The notes: generated by a model from the sequence alone, not told the origin. DNA of 64,000 nt from Sphingomonas sp. UNC305MFCol5.2 (GCF_000712135.1 NZ_JOOE01000004.1:436501-500500); one strand, 5' to 3'; positions 37,959 to 46,821 are shown, counted from the first letter of the stretch. Made by a program: numbers and translations.

Positions 37959-38396
37959 ATGGCCATGCACCTCCCTTCCAATCGGGGCCGCGGGCGGCGG
38001 GCGCCGATGGCCGATATCAACGTGACGCCTTTGGTGGACGTGATGCTGGTGCTGCTGATCATCTTCATGGTGACTGCGCCGTTGCTCACCGCCGGCGTGC
38101 CGGTGGACCTGCCCGAGAGTCGCGCCAAGGCGCTCGACCAGGAGCAGAAGCCGGTCCAGATCGCGATCGACGACAAGGGCCAGGTGTTCGTCGACAACGA
38201 GCCCGTCAACGACGAGGCGCTGGCGGGCATGCTCGAGCAGGTCGCATCGCGAAAGGGCGCCGACGGCAAGCCGCCGCAAATCTATCTGCGCGCCGATCAG
38301 GGGCTGGGTTACGGTAAGGTCATGCGCGTGATGGGCGAGCTCAACCGCGCCGGGCTCAACCGCGTCGCGCTGCTGACCAACGCCGCGAGCAAGTGA
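37959..38396 (+). CDS. tolR: Tol-Pal system protein TolR (ExbD family)
   Basis: A 145-residue single-pass inner-membrane protein. MADINVTPLVDVMLVLLIIFMVTAPLLTAGVPVDLP holds the membrane helix and the proton-carrying Asp (VDVMLV). The periplasmic domain ends GYGKVMRVMGELNRAGLNRVALLT. It works with TolQ as stator and connects to TolA. Confidence 0.96.
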   Translation: MAMHLPSNRGRGRRAPMADINVTPLVDVMLVLLIIFMVTAPLLTAGVPVDLPESRAKALDQEQKPVQIAIDDKGQVFVDNEPVNDEALAGMLEQVASRKGADGKPPQIYLRADQGLGYGKVMRVMGELNRAGLNRVALLTNAASK

Positions 38397-38400
38397 CGCG

Positions 38401-39201
38401 ATGGCGCTGACTCGTTCTGAAGCGGTGGGACTCGGGGTCGCGGCGGTCGGCCACGCGGCGCTGTTCGTGCTGCTCGCGGGCTATTTCCTCCCCGCGCCCA
38501 ATCCGGACAAGCTGGTCAGCACGCCGATCGCAGTGTCGTTCGCCGAGGATGTCGGGCTGGAGAGCCAGGCGCCGGTAGTGAGCCACGAGGAAGTCGCGGC
38601 CAAGCTCTCGCCGGTCGAGGCGCCGCCTGAACCCGAGACCGCGCCACCCGAGCCCCAACCCGATCCGCAGCCGGTCGCCAAGCCGCAGCCGACTCCGCCC
38701 AAGCCGGTGCCGGCACCCGACGCGAAGCCCGCGCCGAAGCAGCCGCCGGCCAAGCCCGCGCCCGCCGCCGCGCCGGCTAAGCAGCCTCCCAAGCGCGACG
38801 TGCGCGCGAGCGGTGCGCTCGACGGCATTGTGGCCGGGCTCGCCTCCCAGCCGACCAAGGGCAAGGCGACGACGCCACCTGCCGCGACCGCCGGGCCCGC
38901 GGTGCGTTCGGCGCTCGTGGCCGAGATTCAGCGGCAAGTGAAACCGCACTGGGCTCCGCCCACCGGCGCCGACACCGACAAGCTCCGTACGACTGTGACC
39001 GTCGCCCTCAATCGGGACGGTTCGCTCGCCAGCGAGCCACGCGTCACCCAGACCGGCGTCACGGACTCCAATCGCACCCAGGCTGCACTGGCGCGCGAGC
39101 GCGCGGTGCGCGCCGTCCGGCTCGCGGCGCCGTTCAAGCTGCCCGCGCAGTTTTATGATGCGTGGAAGACCATCGCACCCGTTCTGTACGAGGATCTTTG
39201 A
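38401..39201 (+). CDS. tolA: TolA-like protein with TonB C-terminal domain
   Basis: A 266-residue protein with one N-terminal membrane helix (LGVAAVGHAALFVLLAGYFLP, residues 11-31), a Pro/Ala/Lys-rich periplasmic spacer (about 75-140, with repeated PKP, PAP and PEP pieces), and a C-terminal TonB/TolA-like domain (RSALVAEIQRQVKPHWAPPTGADTDKLRTTVTVALNRDGSL). It spans the periplasm and contacts TolB and Pal. The spacer is a Pro-rich rod rather than the long Ala/Lys helix of E. coli TolA. Context makes it TolA. Confidence 0.92.
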   Translation: MALTRSEAVGLGVAAVGHAALFVLLAGYFLPAPNPDKLVSTPIAVSFAEDVGLESQAPVVSHEEVAAKLSPVEAPPEPETAPPEPQPDPQPVAKPQPTPPKPVPAPDAKPAPKQPPAKPAPAAAPAKQPPKRDVRASGALDGIVAGLASQPTKGKATTPPAATAGPAVRSALVAEIQRQVKPHWAPPTGADTDKLRTTVTVALNRDGSLASEPRVTQTGVTDSNRTQAALARERAVRAVRLAAPFKLPAQFYDAWKTIAPVLYEDL

Positions 39202-39203
39202 CC

Positions 39204-40574
39204 ATGAAGGCCAGCCATTTCGCATTGGGGTTCGTTCTCGCGCTGGGCCCGGCGGGCGCCGCGCACGCGCAGGAAGTCGTGCCTCCCCCGGTGCAGCAGG
39301 AGCCGCAGGATACGCCGCTCAGCGTCGACGTGACCAACGCCGCCGCCAAGGACATGGTACTGATGATCCCCGCCATGCCGGCCGCGGGCGTCGCATCCAC
39401 CGCCGCGGGCTCGACCGACGAGCTCGGCCGCAAGCTGGCGCAGGTGATCGACGACGATCTGCGCAACACCGGCCTGTTCAAGACGCAAGGCCCCGGTCAG
39501 GCGGGGACGATCGCTTATAGCGAAGTCACCGCGCCCAACTACGGATTGTGGGCCGGGCGCTCGGCGCAGGCTTTGGTGCAGGGCTATGTTCGCGCCGGCG
39601 GCAACGGCCAACTCACTGTCGGCTGCTATCTCTACGATGTCGCGCTGCAGAGCGAGCTGGTGCGCAAGGGCTTCGTCGTTTCGCCCGGTGACTGGCGCCG
39701 CGCGGCGCACAAATGCGCCGATGCGATCTACACCCGGCTCAGCGGCGAAGGTCCCTATTTCGACAGCCAGGTCGTCTATGTCGCCGAGCAGGGGCCCAAG
39801 GGCAAGCGCCGCAAACAGCTGGCGATCATGGATCAGGACGGCGCCAATCACCGCTTCCTGACCAACGGCCAGAACATCGTGCTCACGCCGCGCATGTCGC
39901 CGCGGCAGAACGCGATCGTATATATGAGCTACGAGAACCGCCGCCCGTCGATCTGGATCTACGATCTGGTGGCGCGCTCGAACCGGCGGCTGGTGGAAAA
40001 TGTCAGCCAGAATTTCGCGCCGCATTTCTCGCCCGACGGCCGCTCGATCCTGTTCTCGATGTCGGTGGCCGGGAATAGCGACATTTATCGGATCAGCACG
40101 AGCGGCGGCCAGCCGCAGCGGCTGACCAACGCGCCGGGCATCGACACCGGCGGCAGCTATTCGCCCGATGGGTCGAAGATCGTCTTCGAGAGCGATCGCG
40201 GCGGCACCCAGCAGCTTTATGTGATGAATGCCGACGGATCGAACCAGAAGCGGATCAGCTTCGGCGGCGGGCGCTATGCCACGCCGGTATGGAGCCCGCG
40301 CGGCGATCTGATCGCCTTCACTCGCACCGGTGGCGGCGCCTTCCGGATCGGGGTGATGAACCCGAGCGGTGGCGGCGAGAAATTGCTCACCAACAGCTGG
40401 GGTGACGAAGCGCCGAGCTGGTCGCCCAACGGCCGCGTGCTGATGTTCTTCCGCGCGACGCAAGGCTCGGGGCGGCCCGACCTGTGGTCGGTCGATCTCA
40501 CCGGCGCCAATGCCCGCAAGATTCCGACCCCGCTCGACGGATCGGATCCGAGCTGGGGACCCATTCGCCCCTGA
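39204..40574 (+). CDS. tolB: Periplasmic Tol-Pal protein TolB
   Basis: A 456-residue periplasmic beta-propeller protein with a signal peptide (MKASHFALGFVLALGPAGAAHAQ). N-terminal domain TDELGRKLAQVIDDDLRNTGLFK; then WD40-like PD40 repeats such as MDQDGANHRFLTNGQNIVLTPRMSP, FAPHFSPDGRSILFSMS, TGGSYSPDGSKIVFESDRGG and YATPVWSPRGDLIAFTR. It shuttles between Pal and the inner-membrane Tol complex. Confidence 0.97.
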   Translation: MKASHFALGFVLALGPAGAAHAQEVVPPPVQQEPQDTPLSVDVTNAAAKDMVLMIPAMPAAGVASTAAGSTDELGRKLAQVIDDDLRNTGLFKTQGPGQAGTIAYSEVTAPNYGLWAGRSAQALVQGYVRAGGNGQLTVGCYLYDVALQSELVRKGFVVSPGDWRRAAHKCADAIYTRLSGEGPYFDSQVVYVAEQGPKGKRRKQLAIMDQDGANHRFLTNGQNIVLTPRMSPRQNAIVYMSYENRRPSIWIYDLVARSNRRLVENVSQNFAPHFSPDGRSILFSMSVAGNSDIYRISTSGGQPQRLTNAPGIDTGGSYSPDGSKIVFESDRGGTQQLYVMNADGSNQKRISFGGGRYATPVWSPRGDLIAFTRTGGGAFRIGVMNPSGGGEKLLTNSWGDEAPSWSPNGRVLMFFRATQGSGRPDLWSVDLTGANARKIPTPLDGSDPSWGPIRP

Positions 40575-40640
40575 AACGTTACGCTCGCGTAGTGTGCGTA
40601 TCGGGTTGCAATCAGAATCACGAGTAGAGGAGGAAATTAG

Positions 40641-41150
40641 ATGGCCAAGATGACGACCGGCCTGGTTCTGGGCCTGGCGCTTGTCGCCACCGCGGGCTGC
40701 GCCAAGAAGCGCCCGCCCGAACTGCCGCCGGCCCCGACCGAGACGCCGGCGGCCACCGATGGCGGCGAGAGCAGCGATACGGTGGCGGGCCGGCTGAACG
40801 AGCAGTTCAAGCGCGAAGTTACCAGCGACACCGTGCATTTCGCGCTCGACCAGTACGACATCGATTCGGAGGCGCGCGCGATCCTCGACAGCCAGGCGCA
40901 GTGGCTCGTCGCGCATCCCGAGGCGCGGATCACGATCGAGGGTCATTGCGACGAGCGCGGCACGCGCGAGTATAATCTCGGCCTCGGCGATCGCCGCGCA
41001 AATGCCGCGAAGAACTATCTCGCGGCGCGCGGCGTCTCGGCGACGCGGATCACGACGATCAGCTACGGCAAGGAGCGGCCGCTGGCCTTGGGCTCGGACG
41101 AAGCCAGCTGGGCGCAGAACCGCCGCGCGGTGACCATCGTCATCAACTGA
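40641..41150 (+). CDS. pal: Peptidoglycan-associated lipoprotein Pal
   Basis: A 169-residue outer-membrane lipoprotein. Lipobox at TGLVLGLALVATAGCAKK (Cys20), Pro-rich linker, then an OmpA-like domain: TVHFALDQYDIDSEARAILDSQAQWL, ITIEGHCDERGTREYNLGLGDRRANAAKNYL, which binds peptidoglycan. AGGAGG precedes the ATG. In this window the cluster ends here; no cpoB/ybgF gene follows. A hairpin at 41176 may terminate it. Confidence 0.97.
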   Translation: MAKMTTGLVLGLALVATAGCAKKRPPELPPAPTETPAATDGGESSDTVAGRLNEQFKREVTSDTVHFALDQYDIDSEARAILDSQAQWLVAHPEARITIEGHCDERGTREYNLGLGDRRANAAKNYLAARGVSATRITTISYGKERPLALGSDEASWAQNRRAVTIVIN

Positions 41151-41175
41151 ACCGGCCCGTCACGGCCTTTTCCGA

Positions 41176-41203
41176 CGCCGTCGATCCTCGCGGATCGGCG
41201 GCG
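41176..41203 (+). terminator. Hairpin after pal
   Basis: CGCCG-t-CGATCC, loop TCGC, then GGATCG-g-CGGCG, with one mismatch, 26 bases after the pal stop. No T-run follows, so it is a moderate candidate for the end of the tol operon. Confidence 0.5.
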
Positions 41204-41243
41204 TTCGCATGTCCGCCGATTGCGCTTGCGACTTTCCGAAGTT

Positions 41244-41260
41244 CGATATAAATACGATAT
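41244..41260 (+). promoter_or_regulatory. Tandem CGATAT direct repeat upstream of SPFH gene
   Basis: CGATAT occurs at 41244-41249 and again at 41255-41260, exactly 11 bases apart, one helical turn. The surrounding segment is AT-rich in a GC-rich genome. Tandem half-sites at one-turn spacing are typical for ribbon-helix-helix repressors; the Arc-like protein encoded at 42197 is a natural candidate. The binding is inferred. Confidence 0.45.
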
Positions 41261-41280
41261 CACAATTAACGGAGGGAAGA

Positions 41281-42186
41281 ATGACGGACATTCGTGGCGC
41301 GACGCCCGCATTGCGGCAGAGCACCGAGCGTGTGGCGCATACCACGAGCGGCTATGGCATGCTGCTCGTGTTGCTATTGGCGATCGCTGCGGCGGGGGGC
41401 GCGATCAGCCAGATCGACCGCATGGCGGACGCGATCGTGGTTTCATTGCTGTTTGCCTCGTGCGTGCTCTTTTTGTTCGTCCTGATCGGCTTCTATCTGC
41501 TCCAGCCCAACCAGGCTTCGGTGATCACCTTGTTCGGCGATTATCGCGGCACCGATCGCACTGCCGGCCTGCGCTGGACCTGGCCGTGGATGGGCAAGAA
41601 GAAGATGTCGGTGCGCGCCCACAACATCATCTCCGAGCGGATCAAGGTGAACGACCTGCGCGGCAATCCGATCGAGATGGCGGTGCAGGTGGTGTGGCGC
41701 GTGACCGATACCGCGCAGGCCTTGTTCGACGTCGACGATTACCGGGCGTTCGTGAACGTCCAGATCGAGGCGGCGGTGCGCACGATCGGATCGCGCTACC
41801 CCTATGACGATTTCGAGCATCAGGAAGTGACTCTCCGGGGCAATCACGATCAGGTCGGCAGCGAACTGCGCGCCGAACTGATCGCCCGGCTCGCGGTCGC
41901 GGGCATCACCGTCGACGAGTGCGGCTTCACCCACCTTGCTTATGCGCAGGAGATCGCCGGCGCGATGCTGCGGCGCCAGCAGGCGCAGGCAGTGGTCGCG
42001 GCGCGGCAGACGCTCGTCGAGGGCGCGGTGGGCATGGTCGAGATGGCGCTCGACCAGCTCTCGGCAAAGAACGTCGTCGAGCTCGACGACGAGCGCCGCG
42101 CGGCGATGGTGTCGAACCTGATGGTGGTGCTGTGCGGCGAACGCGACACCCAGCCCATCGTCAATGCGGGCTCGCTGTACCAGTAA
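41281..42186 (+). CDS. SPFH/Band 7 membrane protein
   Basis: A 301-residue protein with two N-terminal membrane helices (about 26-45, 52-75), then an SPFH domain: [66 protein letters not shown] and a C-terminal helix [36 protein letters not shown] proteins form membrane-anchored rings or scaffolds and often control membrane proteases. The gene starts with AACGGAGGG and an unusual AT-rich promoter region with tandem CGATAT. It leads a five-gene cluster with an Arc-like regulator. Confidence 0.9.
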   Translation: MTDIRGATPALRQSTERVAHTTSGYGMLLVLLLAIAAAGGAISQIDRMADAIVVSLLFASCVLFLFVLIGFYLLQPNQASVITLFGDYRGTDRTAGLRWTWPWMGKKKMSVRAHNIISERIKVNDLRGNPIEMAVQVVWRVTDTAQALFDVDDYRAFVNVQIEAAVRTIGSRYPYDDFEHQEVTLRGNHDQVGSELRAELIARLAVAGITVDECGFTHLAYAQEIAGAMLRRQQAQAVVAARQTLVEGAVGMVEMALDQLSAKNVVELDDERRAAMVSNLMVVLCGERDTQPIVNAGSLYQ

Positions 42187-42196
42187 GGAAATACGC

Positions 42197-42403
42197 GTGT
42201 CGGCCCCACCCAAAAAGGCCTTTCCCTTGCGCCTCGATCCCGCGCTCTACGCGGCGATCGAGCGCTCGGCGGCGAACGATCTGAGGAGCATCAACGCGCA
42301 GGTCGAATGCCTGTTGCGCGAGGCGCTGGGCAGGCGGGGCGTGAAGCTGGCGGACCCGGTGCGTGCGAAGCGCGGCAGACCGCCCAAGGCGAAGGAGGAG
42401 TGA
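42197..42403 (+). CDS. Arc/MetJ-type ribbon-helix-helix DNA-binding protein
   Basis: A 68-residue protein: [43 protein letters not shown], an RHH motif with the beta strand FPLRLD, followed by a basic tail ([11 protein letters not shown]) with an AT-hook-like RGRPP. GTG start at 42197 after AAGGAA. It probably binds DNA as a dimer or tetramer and may autoregulate the operon. Downstream gene starts one base after the stop. Confidence 0.85.
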   Translation: MSAPPKKAFPLRLDPALYAAIERSAANDLRSINAQVECLLREALGRRGVKLADPVRAKRGRPPKAKEE

Positions 42404-42404
42404 G

Positions 42405-42671
42405 ATGCCGGAGGGATCCGAGGACGCGTGGTTCGTGCGGCGGGGGTCGGGGCTGTTCACGAACATCAGCCCCACCGGCCCGATGGGTTGGCTCATCTCG
42501 GCAATCTACGCGCTGGGTATCGTCGGTCTCGCACTGCTCGTCGAGTGGTATCCGCGGTTCTGGCTGATATGGGCCGCGCTGATCGTCTCGGCGACGCTGT
42601 TGTACACGATCACGGTGTGGCGCCTGTCGGTACCGGTGGCCAGCGACGATTCGAAAGGAAAGATCCGGTGA
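42405..42671 (+). CDS. Small two-helix membrane protein, unknown
   Basis: An 88-residue protein: MPEGSEDAWFVRRGSGLFTNISPTG then two hydrophobic stretches, MGWLISAIYALGIVGLALLV and FWLIWAALIVSATLLYTITVW, ending in a short charged tail. No family recognised. A GGAGGAGTG stretch upstream is a good ribosome site. It belongs to the SPFH-RHH operon and ends with TGATG overlap with the next small ORF. Confidence 0.75.
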   Translation: MPEGSEDAWFVRRGSGLFTNISPTGPMGWLISAIYALGIVGLALLVEWYPRFWLIWAALIVSATLLYTITVWRLSVPVASDDSKGKIR

Positions 42672-42763
42672 TGTTCATGACCGCCCATTCCAGCCACAGG
42701 CGGATTCCTCTGCTTGTCGCCGCTTTCGCCCTGGCGCTCGCCATCGGCATGGTGCTGCTATGA
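42671..42763 (+). CDS. 30-residue membrane mini-protein
   Basis: MFMTAHSSHRRIPLLVAAFA followed by LALAIGMVLL: a short positive N-terminus and one hydrophobic helix. It overlaps the upstream stop as TGATG and the downstream start as ATGA, so it fits the space exactly between two coupled genes. Likely a single-pass small membrane protein; not proven translated. Confidence 0.5.
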   Translation: MFMTAHSSHRRIPLLVAAFALALAIGMVLL

Positions 42764-43032
42764 AGCTTGCGCGCTTCCGCGACTGGTATCGCGTCCGCCC
42801 GGGCTATTGGTTCGCGCAGAAGCGCTATGGCTGGGGCGTGGTCCCCGCGACCTGGCAGGGCTGGCTGCTGACCTTGGGAATGCTGCTGGTCGCCGGCGGA
42901 ATCGCCAGGCTCGCCGAGCATCGCAGCGCGCTCTACCATTTGCTGTTCATTCCGCTGTTCGGCGGCTTTCTGTGGGCGTGCTGGCTCAAGACCGACGGCG
43001 GCTGGCGTTGGCGCTGGGGTGAGAAGGACTAG
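42760..43032 (+). CDS. Small membrane protein, last of the SPFH operon
   Basis: A 90-residue protein: MKLARFRDWYRVRPGYWFAQKRYGWGVVPATWQGW leading into two hydrophobic segments (LLTLGMLLVAGGIARL and LYHLLFIPLFGGFLWACWL), with a charged tail WRWRWGEKD. Trp- and Tyr-rich; likely inner membrane. It overlaps the mini-protein by 4 bases. Similar small proteins accompany SPFH-RHH pairs, but I do not recognise the family name. Confidence 0.72.
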   Translation: MKLARFRDWYRVRPGYWFAQKRYGWGVVPATWQGWLLTLGMLLVAGGIARLAEHRSALYHLLFIPLFGGFLWACWLKTDGGWRWRWGEKD

Positions 43033-43171
43033 CACAAAGATAGTTCGCTCGAGTACTTTGGGCACGCCTCGGTAACTGCCAAAGCGGGCATAGACGGGAT
43101 AGTCATCCGTGTTGCCAAGTCATAAGAATCGTGAGACACCGAAGAACTCGGTTCAATTTGCGGGGAAATCT

Positions 43172-43549
43172 ATGCGTAACCTTTGCAAGACTCTCCTCAC
43201 TCTGGTTGCATGTTTTGGTCTGTCAGGCGCAGCCAGTGCCGACACCTACGAGTGCACCGAATTGCAAAGACTCTGGGGCATCGCCCAGGCAGCGCAGAGC
43301 GCTGAGAATGATTATAATTACTATACGAAGTTGGGAGATGCGTACGAAGCTTGGCTGCAATGCCAGCGTATTATGGCGCCTGGAGGGGGGGAGTACGCTA
43401 TGCGTGAATGCACCTATCAGTACGAAGACACTAAAAACACAATCGAGAACGAATATCAGCTTTTGCACAATGAAGCACTGATATCCAACGCGGCTTACTA
43501 TGACTATCTAAATTATGTGTTCTCTCAGGGAATACAATGTCAGCTTTGA
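43172..43549 (+). CDS. Small secreted Cys/Tyr-rich protein, unknown
   Basis: A 125-residue protein with a signal peptide (MRNLCKTLLTLVACFGLSGAASA). The mature part has four Cys (in TYECTE, LQCQRI, RECTYQ and IQCQL) and many Tyr, Glu and Asn (for example NDYNYYTKLGDAYEAW), enough for two disulfides. No family recognised. The coding sequence and both flanks are much less GC-rich than the rest of the window, pointing to recent acquisition. The ribosome site GGGGAAA fits the ATG at 43172. About 250 bases follow before the next gene, in which I see no gene. Confidence 0.65.
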   Translation: MRNLCKTLLTLVACFGLSGAASADTYECTELQRLWGIAQAAQSAENDYNYYTKLGDAYEAWLQCQRIMAPGGGEYAMRECTYQYEDTKNTIENEYQLLHNEALISNAAYYDYLNYVFSQGIQCQL

Positions 43550-43801
43550 GCAGGCAGCGATCACCTCTTGTTTAGCCAGTGGAGACATTTGCAGTTTATA
43601 GAGACGTGACCTGAGCGCATCCGAATTATTCCGAAATGGCGGATTCCCGAGATCCTAAGATGCATGCACCTTTCGACCTCTGCATCCGGCTCGATCGCAC
43701 AGCTGCGCTCGTCCGTGACCTTAGGCCGCAACCTCACCTGCATGTTTGCAGCGCTTATTGTTCACGGCCTAACTTGAGCCCCCTAGGGGAAGCTTTTCAG
43801 G

Positions 43802-44647
43802 TTAGCCCAAGGCCTCGTCGAGCAGCCGGGCGAGCCTCAGCCCGCCTTTGACCAATTGCCGGCGCGCGGGTTCGATCAGCTTCTCGATGGTCGCTTCGTC
43901 GAGCTTCGCGCGTTCGGGGACCGGGCCGCACGGGTCGCCATAGGCACTGGCATAAGCGACGTCGCGGGCGATCTGCCAGCTGTCGCGGCTCCAGTCCTCG
44001 ACCGTTCCCCCGTTCACAGCCGCGCGCTCGTCGGGCGAATAGACCCGGATCAACGAGGGCGGGGTGGAGATGGCGCGTTCGGCGAGCAGCCCGTCCCAGA
44101 TGCTGTGGAGATTGAGCCGGTCGGTCGAATAGATGCCATAGGTCGATTTAGCGCGATTGCCGCCGAGATCGCCGCGGTCGCCGGCATGGAGCGGCTGGTG
44201 GAGATCGCCGACGAAATGGACGAGGAACGCCAGCGCCATCACGCGTTCGCGCACCGGCACCTTGCGGTCCTTGAGCAGCTTCACTGCGCGCTCGATCTGC
44301 GCGGAGACGCAATTGCCGTCGGGGCAATTGCCTTTGAGCGTGAAATCCTTGCAGATGTTCACGTTCTGATAGTGCCAGTTATACGCGTAGCTGAAGCGTG
44401 GCCCGAGCTCCTTGATGCAATCGGCCCAGATGCTGGCTTCCTCGATCGTCCGCGCGGGGCAAGTGGGCGTCTCGAGCAGCGCCTGATGCCTGAGCAATTC
44501 GCGGATTTCGATGCGCACCGCCGGGGTCACGTTGCGATATGCGATCGCGGCGACGGTCTCGTGGCCATATTCCCAATACGCGGCGGCGGGCGAAGCCGCC
44601 GCGCCGAAACCGAGCAGCGCGGCGAGCAGGATCAAGAGTCGCTTCAC
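43802..44647 (-). CDS. S1/P1-type secreted nuclease
   Basis: A 281-residue zinc-dependent single-strand nuclease. Signal peptide to ASPAAA, then the mature Trp (YWEYGHETVAAIAYRN) that supplies the main-chain N-terminus ligand. Other zinc ligands: ASIWADCIK (Asp), YNWHYQN (His), LAFLVHFVGDLHQPLHAGDRGDLGGN (His/Asp set), NLHSIWDGLLAER. These are the nine-ligand pattern of the family. It degrades DNA or RNA, or removes 3' phosphate, in the periplasm. GTG start overlaps the asparaginase stop. Confidence 0.92.
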   Translation of the reverse strand: MKRLLILLAALLGFGAAASPAAAYWEYGHETVAAIAYRNVTPAVRIEIRELLRHQALLETPTCPARTIEEASIWADCIKELGPRFSYAYNWHYQNVNICKDFTLKGNCPDGNCVSAQIERAVKLLKDRKVPVRERVMALAFLVHFVGDLHQPLHAGDRGDLGGNRAKSTYGIYSTDRLNLHSIWDGLLAERAISTPPSLIRVYSPDERAAVNGGTVEDWSRDSWQIARDVAYASAYGDPCGPVPERAKLDEATIEKLIEPARRQLVKGGLRLARLLDEALG

Positions 44648-45639
44648 TTGTCGTCACCATAGAATGCGACCAGCCGGTCGCCGCTGGAGGAAGCGCGGCC
44701 GCGATACATGCCGGGCGTGTTGAAGGTCCACGCCATTTCGCCGTTCGGGCCCGTGAGGATCACGCCGCCGCTGCCGCCCAGCGCCTTGACCTCGGCCATC
44801 ACCGTCTCGGCCGCCTGTTGCAGCGTCTCGCCCTTGAAGCGCACGCGGGCGCAGATCTCGTGGGTGACGCCTTCGCGGATGAAGAATTCGCCGGCACCCG
44901 TTGCCGAGACGGCGCAGGCACGGTCGTCGGCATAAGTGCCCGCGCCGATGATCGGGGCGTCGCCGATGCGGCCCCAGCGCTTGCCGGTGAGCCCTCCGGT
45001 CGAGGTTGCGGCGGCGACATGGCCCTCCGCATCCATCGCGACCGCGCCGACGGTGCCGTATTTCAAGTCGACGTCGAACCAGCCGAGCTTGTCGTTGGTC
45101 TTCATCTTGTCGAGCTGCTTGCGGCGCTCGGGCGTACCGAACCAGCTATTGTCTACCTGCTCGAGCCCCTGTTCGCGCGCGAACTGATCGGCACCGGCGC
45201 CCGAGAGCATGACGTGCGGGCTCTTTTCCATGACTGCGCGCGCGGCCGCGACCGGATGGCGGGTAGTGGTGACGCCCGCGACCGAGCCCGCGGCGCGGTC
45301 GCGGCCATCCATGATCGCGGAGTCGAGTTCGTTGCGCCCGTCCCAGGTGAAGACCGCGCCGCGGCCGGCATTGAAGTGCGGATCGTCCTCGAGCACCTGC
45401 ACTGCCGCCTGCACCGCGTCGAGCGAGCTGCCTCCGCCCGCGAGTACCTTCGATCCCGCATCAAGCGCGGCATTGAGGCCGGCGGCAATGCCGGCCTCCT
45501 GCTCGGGAGTTACCCGGCCCTTCTCGATAATCCCGGCGCCGCCATGGATGACGAGCGTCCATTTGGGCTTTTGCGGGGTTTGGCCTTGGGCAGCCAGCGG
45601 CATGAGAAGGGCTCCGAGCAAGAGAGGCAAGAGGCGCAT
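44644..45639 (-). CDS. Isoaspartyl peptidase/L-asparaginase, exported
   Basis: Ntn-hydrolase of the plant-type asparaginase family, 331 residues with a signal peptide (LLPLLLGALLMPLAAQGQ). It has WTLVIHGGAGIIEKG, DDPHFNAGRGAVFTWDGRNELDSAIMDG, and the self-cleavage site in KYGTVGAVAMDAEGHVAAATSTGG, where Thr of GTVGAVA is the nucleophile after cleavage. The late GRIGDAPIIGAGTYAD segment is typical. Cleaves Asn or isoaspartyl peptides in the periplasm. It starts directly after the acyltransferase stop. Confidence 0.95.
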   Translation of the reverse strand: MRLLPLLLGALLMPLAAQGQTPQKPKWTLVIHGGAGIIEKGRVTPEQEAGIAAGLNAALDAGSKVLAGGGSSLDAVQAAVQVLEDDPHFNAGRGAVFTWDGRNELDSAIMDGRDRAAGSVAGVTTTRHPVAAARAVMEKSPHVMLSGAGADQFAREQGLEQVDNSWFGTPERRKQLDKMKTNDKLGWFDVDLKYGTVGAVAMDAEGHVAAATSTGGLTGKRWGRIGDAPIIGAGTYADDRACAVSATGAGEFFIREGVTHEICARVRFKGETLQQAAETVMAEVKALGGSGGVILTGPNGEMAWTFNTPGMYRGRASSSGDRLVAFYGDDK

Positions 45640-46821
45640 TCACGGCACTCCCGAAAGCGATGCCGCTTCCGTAGCAGATCGCGGACGCCGCGCCAGCGGG
45701 CGGAGGCCGATGAGCGGGCGCAGCCAGCCGATCTCGCGGCCGCCGAGATAGAACAGCCAGCAGCCCGCAACGGTTGCGGCGAGCAAAGCGACGAACTCGG
45801 CTCCTGCCGGAAGCGCGAAGCGCAGCAGGTACCAGCCCGTTACCACGATGACGGTCTGGTGGATGATGTAGAAGGGGAATACCGCTTCGGTGAGCGTCCG
45901 CCGCCAGGGATGGTCGCGGTTCCAGAAGCGGTCGGCGAGGCCGATCAGCGCGACGATCGCGCACCAGCCCATCGTCAGCCTTCCCGCCGCGAAGGGCAGC
46001 CGGAGTTCGGTGTCGGGCACCATGCCCGCCATCCACACCAGCAGGATGCTCGCGACCACGCCATAACCCAGGATCGCGAGCAGGCCGGCGACCCGCCACG
46101 AGCGCCGGATCGCCGCCCAGGTGCGCGGCGCATCGGCGAGGAAGAAGCCGAAGGCGAAGGCCGGGAAATACATGCGATGCGCCGTCCAGTCGCCGACCAG
46201 CGCGTGGGTCGGCTCCGCGTTCGGCCCGCCGATCGTCATGTGCACCGCCAGCCAGGCGAGCGGGACGACCAGCAATCCGGGGCCGCTCAGCAGATCGTCG
46301 GCGAAGCGCGCGAAGCTCGCCCGCGCCGCGCCCGGCGTGAGCGTCAGGATCGCGACGAGCGCGAGCGTATAGGCCCAGAGGTACACGACGAACCACAGAT
46401 GCTGCCACGTCGGCAGCACGATCCCGTCGAGCGTGCCGAAGCGGAAATAATCATACGCCCAGAAATGCGCGAGGCTCGCGGCGTAACCGTGCTGCGTCAC
46501 CAGCTCGATCCAGGGCTGGGGCGGGATGATCAGCAGCGCCGCGAAGATCGTGGGCACGATGAGCCGCGCGGTACGGTCGCGCAGGAAGCTTCCCGATCCC
46601 GTCGACTTGCCCAGCACCGCGGCGGTTGCGAAACCCGAGACCGTGAACAGAAGCGGCAGCCGCCACGCGTTGGTCGCGAGCATCGGCAGCTGCACCCAGC
46701 GAAGGGGCTCCGCGGTCTTCACGTGCCAGTCCCATGGCACGAAGAACATGCCGATATGATAGAGGATCAGCAGCGCGAACGCGCCGATCCGCAGCCAGTC
46801 CATCCCGTAATGCCGTTCCAT
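45640..46821 (-). CDS. Acyltransferase family 3-like membrane protein (copy 1)
   Basis: A 393-residue integral membrane protein with about ten helices, starting [20 protein letters not shown] with the conserved DWLRxxAF opening of this group. Typical motifs are RLPLLFTVSGFATA, TWQHLWFVVYLWAYTLA and [17 protein letters not shown] (the FPFYIIHQ motif). Such proteins move acyl groups onto sugars or lipids, or act as OpgC-like glucan modifiers. GGAGG upstream supports ATG 46821. It heads an operon with the asparaginase and nuclease, and diverges from the LytTR gene. Confidence 0.87.
   Translation of the reverse strand: MERHYGMDWLRIGAFALLILYHIGMFFVPWDWHVKTAEPLRWVQLPMLATNAWRLPLLFTVSGFATAAVLGKSTGSGSFLRDRTARLIVPTIFAALLIIPPQPWIELVTQHGYAASLAHFWAYDYFRFGTLDGIVLPTWQHLWFVVYLWAYTLALVAILTLTPGAARASFARFADDLLSGPGLLVVPLAWLAVHMTIGGPNAEPTHALVGDWTAHRMYFPAFAFGFFLADAPRTWAAIRRSWRVAGLLAILGYGVVASILLVWMAGMVPDTELRLPFAAGRLTMGWCAIVALIGLADRFWNRDHPWRRTLTEAVFPFYIIHQTVIVVTGWYLLRFALPAGAEFVALLAATVAGCWLFYLGGREIGWLRPLIGLRPLARRPRSATEAASLSGVP

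Noticed and set aside
43561..43743. Possible 60-aa gene on the minus strand in the AT-richer islet
   Set aside because: No ribosome site, signal or family seen; the opposite strand has a similar-length frame, so both are likely chance.
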